Assembly: GCF_022829285.1 (NCBI RefSeq)
Contig: NZ_JAKSYI010000109.1
Span: forward strand, 62,001 to 126,000
Origin: Methylobacterium sp. J-078
GTDB taxonomy: Bacteria; Pseudomonadota; Alphaproteobacteria; Rhizobiales; Beijerinckiaceae
Length of the DNA stretch: 64,000 nucleotides
Direction: 5' to 3'
Part shown: positions 32,217 through 40,820 of the stretch, piece after piece
How the letters are laid out: each line of letters begins with the position of its first letter
How positions within the stretch are numbered: position 1 is the first letter of the stretch
Made by a program: the position numbers and the translations under genes
Notes under the pieces: generated by a model
Told to the model about the DNA's origin: nothing
Seen by the model: only the letters and a program-made list of their open reading frames with translations
The model's database searches: none

Positions 32217-33082
32217 TGCAGGTAGCCCTCGAAGACCTCGAAGACGTCCCGGAGCACACTCGCCGCGAGCGTCGCCGACCCCTGGCGGTCCAGACGCTGC
32301 CCACGGTCGGAGCGTGCCCGGAAACAACGCGCCACCTCCTGGCGGACGTAGTCCTTCATCTGCTCAAGACGTTGCGTTGCAGTCGCGGGATCGGGGGCCT
32401 TGTCGTGGACGGCCTTGCCGACGTCGAGCTCGATCCGATGGCAGAGGTCGTGGGCGACGTATCCCTCGACCACCGTTCCGATCTGCTCAGGGGACAGTGC
32501 CAAAAGGTCGACCTCGGGCTCGGCCGCCACCAGGTCGGAGATGGCCCGGGAAATGGCATCCCGCGCCGCCTCGGTATCCTGGGTGCCGTCTGATGGCCTG
32601 AGCGCGTTCGCGATCCTGTCGGCCACCTCGGCGGCAGGGCGACCGCGTAGCTCGGCGGCGTCAACTCCGAGATCGACGGGCGACCGAGCACCCGAGCTAA
32701 GGGCGCTCAGGACCCCATACAGGCCACCGGCGGTGACGACCGTCCCGCCCATCCGGCGGGTCGCCGCCGTGGACCCTCCGAGCCCCGTACGGCTGTAATG
32801 CCCAAGCCCGCGACGCAGATCGTCGCCTGAACCCGAACGGGAGAAATGCCCTAGGCTCGTACGCGCCGCTGAGAAGCGACGTGGCGGCGCGACATGATTA
32901 GGGGGCGCGGGTGGCAACGGCTGCGGGATGTCCTGCGCCGGCGGGGGGCCGTCTTGGTCCGGCCCGGCATCGGGAGGCGCTTCCGGCGGAAGTGGTGGAA
33001 GCAAGGGTGGCAGGGGGGGTACCCACGGCGGGACCATGGGAACCCCGCCACCCGGACCTTTGCTCGATGAGGAGGTTCCCAT
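32213..33082 (-). CDS. qatB: QatB of the Qat defence system
   Basis: 289 residues. The N-terminus GTSSSSKGPGGGVPMVPPWV followed by a proline-rich stretch is the hallmark of QatB. A repeated ARTSLGHFSRSG...LGHYSRTGLGG segment and RMGGT follow, then a helical C-terminal region. Biochemical function is not known, though it is required for Qat defence in characterised systems. It starts three bases after the qatA stop and overlaps qatC. Confidence 0.9.
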   Translation of the reverse strand: MGTSSSSKGPGGGVPMVPPWVPPLPPLLPPLPPEAPPDAGPDQDGPPPAQDIPQPLPPAPPNHVAPPRRFSAARTSLGHFSRSGSGDDLRRGLGHYSRTGLGGSTAATRRMGGTVVTAGGLYGVLSALSSGARSPVDLGVDAAELRGRPAAEVADRIANALRPSDGTQDTEAARDAISRAISDLVAAEPEVDLLALSPEQIGTVVEGYVAHDLCHRIELDVGKAVHDKAPDPATATQRLEQMKDYVRQEVARCFRARSDRGQRLDRQGSATLAASVLRDVFEVFEGYLQ

Positions 33083-33085
33083 CGA

Positions 33086-34951
33086 TCAGCGCCTGCGACT
33101 TGCGTTGGCCGTAATCGCACGCTTCACCGGCACCGGCGTATCGTCCTGCTCGCCCCAATGCGACAGCACCGTCCGAGCCCAAGCCTTGTCGGACAGGAGA
33201 GGCACGATGGCCGGGGTAAGTTGGGCAGGTGGCACCTCGCGAAGGAATCGAGCGAAGGTTAAACCGTGTTCGGGGTCGACTGCCGCGACGGTCAATACGG
33301 CGTGCAGGATCGGCGGCGTTCCCCATTCCTGGATCTGACGAGCCTTGCCGAGCACCCGCTCCATGATCTGCGTCGTCTCTCGGGTCGGTATGCCTCGAAG
33401 CTTCGTGACGAGTTGCTCGCCAATGCCCGAACGAATGGCCAGCACCCCAGCAAGCAACGCAGCCGCTTCCGACGACAGCTCGTCCTTCGGCGTAATGATC
33501 GGAAGGTGGTCGCGGCTCACGTAGACGACGGCGCGCAGGTCGAGGTCGCCGAGCGGTGGATCTAGCGCCAGCCAGCTTTGGGCGAAGTCGCTGTTGAACT
33601 CGGGCCTCAGCCCTTGCGCCGGTTCCCCCTTCCGCAGCGCCTCTTCCCAGGGGGTCAGGAATACGGGCTTGCCTTCGTCATGGGCCGCCACTGCCTTGAG
33701 GATGCTGGCATGGGCGTCCTTATGCCCGCACCGTTCGAACAGGAGCATCTTCGCAAGAACCTGCTCGTCGACCGTCACGCTCTGCGCCCGGGCAATCGAC
33801 ATCCGGATCGATAGGGTGTTCAGGAAGCGCTTGATCAGACGGGGATTGCCGGCAATGCGTTCGGCGGTCGCCATCGTCGGAGCAAGCCGGTCGGCGAGAT
33901 CGAACCGGGCTGCCAGGGGATCGGGGCAGTCCTGAATAAGGGTCTTCACGAAGGCGGCATCGACACGTTTGCCCTGCCAGGTCTGGCCGAGCCGTTCGCA
34001 GATGGCCGTCCGAAGTTCGTCACGTCGGTCCTTCTCAAGCCCGCTGTTCTCAATGAACAGAAGCATCAGGTAGGCGCGCACGTCCTGCGTTCCGAGTGGA
34101 GGCACCCGGATCGGAACCTGGATGAGCTTGTCGAAATAGCTCGTGATGAGGTCGTCATCGAGCGCGACGTCGAAATTGAAATGGGCCCGCACGGCGGTTC
34201 TGATCATGCGGTCGTCTGCGGCGATAACGAATGCTGTCCGGTCGAGGAACAGAAACAGTCTGACCGCTTCCAATGTCGCGATGGCGGTCGCAGGAAGGCA
34301 CCGGTCGAGGTCATCGATCAACACGACAAGCGTGACGTTGAGTTCCTTAAGCGTCGCCTCGAAATGGTCGCGCAACTCCTGGATCTGCTTCGGCGGCGTC
34401 GGGCGCTCCTTCTTCTCGCCGACCAGCCCCTTGCCGGTATCGGCCGCCTCCTTGCCCGCCTTCTTAGCCGCGTCGACGTCGTCGCTCGTGACGTCGCCGT
34501 CCGTCATGCCGCGAAAGGCGTCCCAGAGCCCGCCGAGAACCCCCGGCAAGGGCATCCCAACCATCGCCGATCCCGCCACGCCGGCGGCTAGGCCAGCGGC
34601 GCGTGCCCAGCGAACACGTCCGAGGAACTCAAGAATTCGCGTTGTCGGCTTCTCATGCTCCTCCGCATACTCAAGGAGCTTGGTGCCTATCACCTCCATC
34701 AAGGCCGACCGCGCGTCGTCGTACCCCTGATAGAGCCAGGCGTTGAACTCCACGAACGCGAAGTCCTGGCCCTCGCGCTCATCAAGTTCTGTACGGATGA
34801 GCTTGACCATGGACGACTTGCCGACGCCCCAGCCGCCCGAAATGCCGAGGGACAACGCCTGCCCATCGGCCTGGACGATCACCTCGGCGGCGGTGGCGGC
34901 CACTGCGCGGAAGTTCAGGAAATCCCGATTGGTCTCCTTGTCCGACCACAT
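33086..34951 (-). CDS. qatA: QatA, KAP-family P-loop NTPase of the Qat defence system
   Basis: 621 residues. Walker A GGWGVGKSS (39-47), the KAP signature VEFNAWLYQG (68-77), a hydrophobic hairpin inserted between Walker A and B (about 115-140) and Walker B LVVLIDDLDRC (208-218) define a KAP P-loop NTPase, probably membrane-associated. It would be the ATP-driven sensor or regulator of the system. It is the first gene of qatABCD; upstream lies a bipartite motif shared with the TIR/DUF2235 module (52679-52738). The ATG at 34951 is preceded by AGGGGGG. Confidence 0.92.
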   Translation of the reverse strand: MWSDKETNRDFLNFRAVAATAAEVIVQADGQALSLGISGGWGVGKSSMVKLIRTELDEREGQDFAFVEFNAWLYQGYDDARSALMEVIGTKLLEYAEEHEKPTTRILEFLGRVRWARAAGLAAGVAGSAMVGMPLPGVLGGLWDAFRGMTDGDVTSDDVDAAKKAGKEAADTGKGLVGEKKERPTPPKQIQELRDHFEATLKELNVTLVVLIDDLDRCLPATAIATLEAVRLFLFLDRTAFVIAADDRMIRTAVRAHFNFDVALDDDLITSYFDKLIQVPIRVPPLGTQDVRAYLMLLFIENSGLEKDRRDELRTAICERLGQTWQGKRVDAAFVKTLIQDCPDPLAARFDLADRLAPTMATAERIAGNPRLIKRFLNTLSIRMSIARAQSVTVDEQVLAKMLLFERCGHKDAHASILKAVAAHDEGKPVFLTPWEEALRKGEPAQGLRPEFNSDFAQSWLALDPPLGDLDLRAVVYVSRDHLPIITPKDELSSEAAALLAGVLAIRSGIGEQLVTKLRGIPTRETTQIMERVLGKARQIQEWGTPPILHAVLTVAAVDPEHGLTFARFLREVPPAQLTPAIVPLLSDKAWARTVLSHWGEQDDTPVPVKRAITANASRRR

Positions 34952-34956
34952 CGGCG

Positions 34957-35011
34957 AGCCCCCCTAAAAGGCCAAGTTTGGCTGACAAGGCGTTTGAGCC
35001 CGTTTTGTTCC
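34957..35011 (-). promoter_or_regulatory. qat promoter region with bipartite motif shared with the TIR operon
   Basis: On the minus strand: GGAACAAAACG, 21 bases, AAACTTGGCC, then TTAGGGGGGCT at the ribosome site. The same three elements, with identical 21-base spacing between the first two, precede the TIR gene at 52675. GGAAC followed 16 bases later by nnTT recalls an EcfG-type stress promoter, but the expected CGTT is not matched. Confidence 0.6.
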
Positions 35012-35103
35012 ACTCGCGCAGGTAGAAACCTTCCTGGCCTTCAGCGATTGCGGTCGCCGACAAGACGGCCACGATGGTGGCGCCGGCGAACCCCATCCGA
35101 AAG

Positions 35104-35156
35104 CGCGGGGTATCGAATAGCGCTACCCGATACCCGCCGTCGGAGTCGCGAATCCT
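35104..35156 (-). repeat. Right inverted repeat flanking the qat operon
   Basis: Inverted partner of 30061-30112. Inside it is a near-perfect 26-base dyad, GGTATCGAATAGCGCTACCCGATACC. It lies between the qat promoter and the KfrA-like gene, so the dyad could alternatively be an operator of that gene. The extended identity outside the dyad favours a repeat. Confidence 0.65.
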
Positions 35157-35203
35157 TCGGCTCCGGCGGCCCTTCGTGACGGGCGCTTAACCCCGCCGAG
35201 GCA

Positions 35204-35226
35204 TGCTCCGACCGATCACCGGAGCA
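35204..35226 (+). promoter_or_regulatory. Hairpin over the ribosome site of the KfrA-like gene
   Basis: TGCTCCG-ACCGATCAC-CGGAGCA, a perfect 7-bp stem. GGAG in the right arm is the ribosome site for the ATG at 35233. It could be an operator for autoregulation or an RNA hairpin. Confidence 0.4.
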
Positions 35227-35232
35227 CCCTCG

Positions 35233-35925
35233 ATGCCCACCGAACTCTCCGTCTTCATGGTCGCCGACGCCATGCTCGCCAGGGGCGAGAAGCCCAGCCT
35301 GCGCAAGGTTCGCGAAAGGCTCGCCACCGGCGGCTCGCCGCGCGAGGTCTGCAAGCACCTGCGGGCCTGGCGCAAGAAACGCGGCTACGACCCGAAGCTG
35401 GAGCCGACCGACATGTCCAAGGGCATGAAGGCCGCCGCCCAGGCCCTCGGCATGGACCTCTGGAAGATGGCCAAGCGCGAGGCCACCCAGACGTTCTCGC
35501 GCGAGCGCGAGCAGGCGAAGGCCGACCAGGCCGGCGAGAAGGAGGACCGCGAGCACCTTCTCGGCATGATCGAGACGCTCCAGGCCGAGAACGCCGCCCT
35601 CAAGGCCAAGGGTGCCGCCGCAGACCAGGACGGCGAGCGCCTCCAGGCGCGGCTGGCCAAGGTCGAGAACCAACTCGAACGCTTCCGGGCCGAGGAGTTC
35701 TGGGACCGCGTCATGCAGGAGGTCCACGACATCATCCCGGACGGAAGCGCCATGACCCCGGCCGAGATCCTACCCGAGATCAGGACCTGGACCGTACGGG
35801 GCGCCGCCCTGCACAAGGAACCGCTCACCCCGGGCGTGCTCAAGAAGAAGATGGACGTGCGCATCAAGCACGGCAAATACTTCGAGGCGCAACCGCAGGG
35901 GCGGTACGGCCGCCGCACCGCCTGA
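35233..35925 (+). CDS. KfrA-like DNA-binding protein with coiled coil
   Basis: 230 residues from the ATG at 35233. The N-terminal KfrA-type DNA-binding domain (VADAMLARGEKPSLRKVRER followed by GSPREVCKHLRAWR) is followed by a long coiled coil (about residues 85-160, LLGMIETLQAENAALKAKGA). A C-terminal region contains MTPAEILPEIRTW. KfrA proteins are autoregulators, often from plasmids, and bind palindromes near their own gene. Two dyads lie upstream (35108-35133 and 35204-35226). An alternative ATG at 35203 has poorer spacing to its ribosome site. Confidence 0.78.
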   Translation: MPTELSVFMVADAMLARGEKPSLRKVRERLATGGSPREVCKHLRAWRKKRGYDPKLEPTDMSKGMKAAAQALGMDLWKMAKREATQTFSREREQAKADQAGEKEDREHLLGMIETLQAENAALKAKGAAADQDGERLQARLAKVENQLERFRAEEFWDRVMQEVHDIIPDGSAMTPAEILPEIRTWTVRGAALHKEPLTPGVLKKKMDVRIKHGKYFEAQPQGRYGRRTA

Positions 35926-36060
35926 CCGCCAGGTACGACCCGGCCTTCGTCGCACGGCGGGGGCGCCTCCGTCTGTCGGTCGTACCCGTCGACCGGATGC
36001 GGTTCCTCGACCCGGCGACGGCGACGGTTCGATGCATGGGGCCGAACCGAGATGTGGCCC

Positions 36061-36780
36061 TCAAACCGCGACAGCATCCTCCAGCCGGTAACGAAGCCAG
36101 ACGGTTCCGCCGTCCAGCGTCTCGGTTCGCAGGTGGCGAAGGGCCTTGCCGGCCGCCGGCCGCTCGTCGGGCCCGCCCTGGTACTCGAAGATGGTCGGCA
36201 CGCCCGCCAAGCCGTCGAGGGCCGGCGACACGAGCAGGCTGACCTCGTCGATCAAACCGGCCTTGAGGAAGGCCCCGTTGATGATGGCGCCGCCCTCCAG
36301 CAGCAGGGTCCGCACGCCGAAGGTCTCGCCCAGGGCCTCCAACGCACCCGCGAGGTCCCGCCCGTCCGGACCCGCGAACAGATAGGAGACCCCGTCCTCG
36401 CGAAGCTCGGTGAGATAGGTGTCGGTGACGCCTTCACCGAGGATCGCCACGATGTGGTCCCCGCCGGCATCGTCCCGCCCGTAGCTGACCTTGCCGTGCG
36501 GATCGATGGCGACGGCCAGGTCCCGACCCTTCCGGTCGCCGACATGGGTCCGGCGGAGGTCGCCGGGGATGACCTTCGGCGAACGGGGATGCCCCTCGGC
36601 GATCTCGGCCATGGTCGTGCGTCCCACGATCCACCCTTCCGCGTCGAGGCGCGCGGCGGTCTCCTCGTAGTAGCGATGGACCAGCCCTTCCTCGATGCCG
36701 GCGGCGGGAGGCGTCCAGCGGCTCGGGTGGAGCCGGCCGTCGATGGAGCTGCCCATATGGCAGATGATCTTGGGACGCAT
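36061..36780 (-). CDS. RibD/dihydrofolate-reductase-like NADPH reductase
   Basis: 239 residues of the RibD C-terminal/DHFR-like fold: MRPKIICHMGSSIDGRLHPS at the start, EGWIVGRTTMAEI, and LLLEGGAIINGAFLKAGLID, a phrase typical of this superfamily. It probably reduces a pterin-, flavin- or aminouracil-like substrate with NADPH. It stands alone upstream of the PaoABC operon on the same strand side, with a 22-base gap to paoC, so it may be transcribed at the end of that operon. Confidence 0.82.
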   Translation of the reverse strand: MRPKIICHMGSSIDGRLHPSRWTPPAAGIEEGLVHRYYEETAARLDAEGWIVGRTTMAEIAEGHPRSPKVIPGDLRRTHVGDRKGRDLAVAIDPHGKVSYGRDDAGGDHIVAILGEGVTDTYLTELREDGVSYLFAGPDGRDLAGALEALGETFGVRTLLLEGGAIINGAFLKAGLIDEVSLLVSPALDGLAGVPTIFEYQGGPDERPAAGKALRHLRTETLDGGTVWLRYRLEDAVAV

Positions 36781-36802
36781 GATGGGGCTTCCGTCGTTCG
36801 TG

Positions 36803-39007
36803 TCAGGCCGCGTCCGGCATGCGGTCGAGGAGCTTGTCGAGGGTGATCGGGTAGTCGCGGACCCGCACGCCGGTGGCGTTGTAAACGGCGTTCGCCACCG
36901 CGGCGCCGACCCCGCAGATTCCGAGCTCCCCGACGCCCTTGGCCTTCATCGGCGACGACATCGGATCGACCTCGTCGAGGAAGACCACCTCCTGGTGCGG
37001 GATGTCGGCATGGACCGGCACCTCGTAGCCCGCGAGGTCGTGGTTGACGAAGTAGCCTCGCTTGGTATCGACCGCGAGTTCCTCCATCAGGGCCGCGCCG
37101 ACGCCCATGGTCATGCCGCCGATGACCTGGCTGCGGGCCGACTTCGGGTTGAGGATGCGGCCGCTGGCGCAGACCGCCAGCATGCGGCGGACCCGGATCT
37201 CGGCCGTGGCCACGTCGACCCCGACCTCGACGAAGTGCGAGCCGAAGGTCGATTGCTGGTGGGTCTTGTCGAGGTCGCCGAACTCGATGGCGTCCTCGGC
37301 CACGATGTCCCCGCCGGCCGCCGCCTGGGCGAGCGGCACGGCGCGGTTGCCCGAGCGGACCTGACCGTCCTCGAACACGGCGTCGGCCGAGTTGAACCCG
37401 AGCTTGCCGGCCACGGCCTCACGCAGCTTGATGCAGGCGGCGTAGACGCCTGACGTCGAGGAATTGGCGCCGAACTGCCCGCCCGACCCCGAGGAAACGG
37501 GAAAATCGGAGTCGCCGAGGCGCACGATGACCTTGTCGAGGGTGACCCCCATCATCTCGGCCGCCGTCTGGCCGATGATGGTGTAGCTGCCGTTGCCGAT
37601 GTCGGTCATGTCGGTCTCGACGATGACCATGCCCTTGCCGTCGAGGCGGACGCGGGCAGCCGACTTCAGCACCATGTTGTTGCGGAAGGCCGAGGCCATC
37701 CCCATCCCGACGAGCCAGCGGCCGTCGCGGACCTGGCCGGGCTTGCCCCGCCTGTCCCAGCCGAAGCGCTCGGCGCCCTGACGGAGGCAGGTCACGAGGC
37801 TGCGCTGGGAGAAGGCCCGCTCCGGCTTCTCGGGGTCGACCTGGGTGTCGTTGATCTCGCGGAACCGCACGGGATCGAGCCCGAGCTTCTCCGCCATCTC
37901 GTCCATGGCCACCTCAAGCGCCATGAGGCCGGGGACCTCGCCCGGAGCCCGCATGGCGTTGCCCTCCGGAAGGTCGAGCACCGCGAGGCGCAGGGCGGTC
38001 ATCCGGTTCGGGGCCGCGTAGAGCAGGCGGGTCTGCAGGACCGCCGCCTCGGGCCCGCCCTCGGGCAGGTCGCCCGACCAGCTCTCGTGACCGATGGCGG
38101 TGATCTTTCCGTCCGGGGTCGCGCCAATGCGGATGCGCTGGAACGTGGCGGGCCGGTGCGTGGTGTTGTTGAACATCTGCGGACGCGTCAGGGCGACCTT
38201 CACCGCCCGACCGGCCGCACGGGCGCCCAGCGCCGCGAGGAGCGCCTCGGACCGAAGGAAGAGCTTGCCGCCGAAGCCGCCGCCGACGAAGGGCGACACC
38301 AGCCGGACCTTCTCCTGCGGGACGTCCAGGGTCAGCGCGAGGTCGCGCGTGCCCCAGGCGATCATCTGGTTCGAGGTCCAGACCGTCACCTTGTCCCCGT
38401 CCCACGACGCCACGGAGGCATGCGGCTCCATCATCGCGTGGGCGTGGTCGGGCGTCTCGTAGCTCTCGTCGAGCTTGACCGGCGCCGAGGCGAATGCGCC
38501 GGCGAAGTCACCGACTGAGGAGGAGGACGGGCTGCCCTGGACGTCGCCCGGGTCCTTCGCTCCATCCTTCACCGCGGCGAGGTCGAAGGCGCCCTTGGTG
38601 GCGGCGTACCTGACCTTGACCAGCGCCGCGGCGGCGCGTGCCTGCTCGAACGTCTCGGCGACCACCACGGCGACCGCCTGGTGGTAGTGCTCGATCTCGG
38701 GGCCGCCGAGGAGTTTCGCCGTGTTGAGCTTGCCCTTGCCGAGCTTGCCCGCGTTCTCGGCGGTGACGATGGCGACGACGCCCGGGGCGGCCTTGGCGGC
38801 ACCCAGGTCCATCGAGGCGATCCGGCCCTTGGCGATGGTGGCGCCGACGACGACGCCGTAGGCGAGCTTGGCCTGCGGGTCATGCCGGTCGTTGGCGTAG
38901 GGCGCGGTACCGGTGGTCTTGAACGGGCCGTCGATCCGGTCCGTCGGCTTGCCGACGACCTTGAGCTGGTCGATGGGGTTCTGGCCTGCGGGTGTGTCGA
39001 ACTTCAT
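36803..39007 (-). CDS. paoC: Molybdopterin-binding subunit of a periplasmic aldehyde oxidoreductase (PaoC-like)
   Basis: 734 residues of the xanthine dehydrogenase family, single molybdenum domain. It carries TGTAPYANDRHD, the molybdopterin-contact GGGFGGK, MRAPGE and the catalytic Glu in GVGELGICGVGAAVANAV near the C-terminus. It forms a heterotrimer with the FAD and [2Fe-2S] subunits encoded just upstream (gaps of 3 and -4 bases). It oxidises aldehydes to carboxylic acids in the periplasm; the exact substrates are unknown. A maturation factor (PaoD/XdhC) is not in the window. Confidence 0.9.
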   Translation of the reverse strand: MKFDTPAGQNPIDQLKVVGKPTDRIDGPFKTTGTAPYANDRHDPQAKLAYGVVVGATIAKGRIASMDLGAAKAAPGVVAIVTAENAGKLGKGKLNTAKLLGGPEIEHYHQAVAVVVAETFEQARAAAALVKVRYAATKGAFDLAAVKDGAKDPGDVQGSPSSSSVGDFAGAFASAPVKLDESYETPDHAHAMMEPHASVASWDGDKVTVWTSNQMIAWGTRDLALTLDVPQEKVRLVSPFVGGGFGGKLFLRSEALLAALGARAAGRAVKVALTRPQMFNNTTHRPATFQRIRIGATPDGKITAIGHESWSGDLPEGGPEAAVLQTRLLYAAPNRMTALRLAVLDLPEGNAMRAPGEVPGLMALEVAMDEMAEKLGLDPVRFREINDTQVDPEKPERAFSQRSLVTCLRQGAERFGWDRRGKPGQVRDGRWLVGMGMASAFRNNMVLKSAARVRLDGKGMVIVETDMTDIGNGSYTIIGQTAAEMMGVTLDKVIVRLGDSDFPVSSGSGGQFGANSSTSGVYAACIKLREAVAGKLGFNSADAVFEDGQVRSGNRAVPLAQAAAGGDIVAEDAIEFGDLDKTHQQSTFGSHFVEVGVDVATAEIRVRRMLAVCASGRILNPKSARSQVIGGMTMGVGAALMEELAVDTKRGYFVNHDLAGYEVPVHADIPHQEVVFLDEVDPMSSPMKAKGVGELGICGVGAAVANAVYNATGVRVRDYPITLDKLLDRMPDAA

Positions 39008-39010
39008 GGA

Positions 39011-39961
39011 TCAGGCCCTCGCCTCGGTCAGGACGGCACCGAGCGTGCGCTCGGCGAGCTTCAGCTTGTAGGCGTTGTCCTCGGTCGGCTTGGCCCCGGC
39101 GAAGACCTTGTCGGTCACCGCCTTGGCACCCCGCGGCAGGGCGGCCTCGGCGGCCTCGACGCGCCACGGACGGGGCGCCACGCCGCCGAACGCCACATGG
39201 CCGGTCCCGTCCTTGCCGATCACGGCGGCGACCGAGACGAGGGCGTAGGCGTAGGAGGCCCGGTCGCGGACCTTGCGGTAGATGTGTGTCCCGGCGACCG
39301 GCTTCGGCAGGGTGACCGCAGTGATGAGCTCACCGGGCTTGAGCACGGTGTCGACCTCGGGACGGTCGTCGGGGAGCCGGTGGAAGTCGGCGACGGGGAT
39401 CTTACGGGTGGCGCCCTTGGCGTCGACCGTCTCGACGGTGGCGTCGAGGACGCGCATGGCCACGGCCATGTCGCCCGGATAGGTCGCGATGCAGGCCTCG
39501 CTCGCACCAATCACGGCGAGCTGCCGGCTGACCCCGTCGATGGCCGAGCAGCCCGACCCGGGCTGCCTTTTGTTGCAGGCCTGGGCGGTGTCGTAGAAGT
39601 ACGGGCACCGGGTGCGCTGGAGCAGGTTGCCGGCGGTGGTCGCCTTGTTGCGCAGCTGGCCCGAGGCGCCGGCGACGATGGCACGGCTCAGCACGCCGTA
39701 ATCCTTGCGGACACGGGCGTCGGCCGCGAGGTCGGTGTTCCGGACCAGCGCGCCGACACGAAGCCCGCCCTCGGCCGTCGGCTCGACCTTGTCCAGGCCG
39801 AGGCCGTTCACGTCGACGAGGTGCGTCGGGGTCTCGATCTGCAGCTTCATCAGGTCGAGGAGGTTGGTGCCGCCGGCGATGAACTTGGCGTTCGGGGTGC
39901 GGGCGACGGCGGCGGCGGCGGCGGCGGGGGTGCCCGGGCGCTCGTAGGTGAAGGACTTCAT
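39011..39961 (-). CDS. paoB: FAD-binding subunit of the aldehyde oxidoreductase (PaoB-like)
   Basis: 316 residues of the CO-dehydrogenase flavoprotein family. [16 protein letters not shown] is the FAD-binding loop. [23 protein letters not shown] and nearby Cys match the unusual [4Fe-4S]-binding insert of PaoB. It passes electrons from the molybdenum subunit to an acceptor. Its ATG overlaps the PaoA stop by four bases and its stop is three bases before paoC. Confidence 0.9.
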   Translation of the reverse strand: MKSFTYERPGTPAAAAAAVARTPNAKFIAGGTNLLDLMKLQIETPTHLVDVNGLGLDKVEPTAEGGLRVGALVRNTDLAADARVRKDYGVLSRAIVAGASGQLRNKATTAGNLLQRTRCPYFYDTAQACNKRQPGSGCSAIDGVSRQLAVIGASEACIATYPGDMAVAMRVLDATVETVDAKGATRKIPVADFHRLPDDRPEVDTVLKPGELITAVTLPKPVAGTHIYRKVRDRASYAYALVSVAAVIGKDGTGHVAFGGVAPRPWRVEAAEAALPRGAKAVTDKVFAGAKPTEDNAYKLKLAERTLGAVLTEARA

Positions 39962-40593
39962 GCCTGTCTCCCGGCGACTTCGGTGATCGCCTCGACGATG
40001 TTGGAGTAGGCGCCGCAACGGCAGATGTTGCCGCTCATGCGCTCGCGGATCTCGGCGTCGGTGACTTCGTAGGTCCCGTTGAGGTCGGCGCTGACGTGGC
40101 TCGGGATGCCGGACTTGATCTCTGCGATGACCGCCACGCCGGAGCAGATCTGGCCCGGGGTGCAGAAGCCGCACTGGTAGCCGTCGTGCCTCACGAACGC
40201 GGCCTGCATCGGGTGGAGGTCGCCCGGCTTGCCGAGTCCCTCGATAGTCATGACGGTTGCGTCCTGGTGCATCACCGCGAGGGTCAGGCAGGAGTTGATG
40301 CGCCGGCCGTCGACGATCATGGTGCAGGCGCCGCACTGGCCGTGGTCGCAGCCCTTCTTGGCGCCGGTCAGGTGCAAGTGTTCGCGGACCGCGTCGAGCA
40401 GGCTGGTCCGGGTGTCGAGTTCGAGCTCGCGGCGCTCGCCGTTCACCGTGAACCCGACCTTGGCCAGGACCGGCTTGTCGGTTCCGGCGGGCGCGGCACC
40501 TGCGGCGGACGGAACGGCGGCAAGGGCCGCTGTGGCGGATGCAGCCACCATCAGGTCTCTCCGGTTGAGGTCGTAGTCTCCAGGTCGTCCCAT
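39958..40593 (-). CDS. paoA: [2Fe-2S] subunit of the aldehyde oxidoreductase (PaoA-like), Tat-exported
   Basis: 211 residues. The N-terminus has a twin-arginine signal ([20 protein letters not shown]), expected to carry the folded trimer to the periplasm. The ferredoxin-like cluster motif [10 protein letters not shown] and the second-cluster motif [10 protein letters not shown]...GNICRCG are both complete. It is the first gene of paoABC, divergent from a LysR regulator; a predicted LysR operator lies between them at 40739-40755. The ATG at 40593 is the first before the Tat signal. Confidence 0.9.
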   Translation of the reverse strand: MGRPGDYDLNRRDLMVAASATAALAAVPSAAGAAPAGTDKPVLAKVGFTVNGERRELELDTRTSLLDAVREHLHLTGAKKGCDHGQCGACTMIVDGRRINSCLTLAVMHQDATVMTIEGLGKPGDLHPMQAAFVRHDGYQCGFCTPGQICSGVAVIAEIKSGIPSHVSADLNGTYEVTDAEIRERMSGNICRCGAYSNIVEAITEVAGRQA

Positions 40594-40738
40594 CTCGGTC
40601 TCCGAAGATGCTGCTGGGGGCGATGGCGCCATGGCCGTCCATCGAAGGCGAGGTGCCCGGAGAAACACGGACACCTTGGATAAGCTCCAAGGTATCGCGT
40701 GACGTCTCGTTGATTAGTGCCTTCCGGCCACATAGGGT

Positions 40739-40755
40739 CATGAGCAAGGCTTATG
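40739..40755. promoter_or_regulatory. Predicted LysR operator between paoABC and its LysR gene
   Basis: CATGAG-N5-CTTATG, an imperfect dyad containing T-N11-A. The extended form GGTCATGAGCAAGGCTTATG is almost identical to the site at 48039-48055 in front of the second LysR gene. Confidence 0.65.
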
Positions 40756-40820
40756 GATCGCCCGCGGCACGGTGCGGTAAGATCCTTTCCACCCTTCGGA
40801 ATGCGGCGAGGAGCCGGTCC

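Noticed and set aside
34970..35011. Possible LexA control of qat through GTTC words in the promoter
   Set aside because: Only one GTTC is present; no second GTTC occurs at seven-base spacing in the qat or TIR upstream regions.
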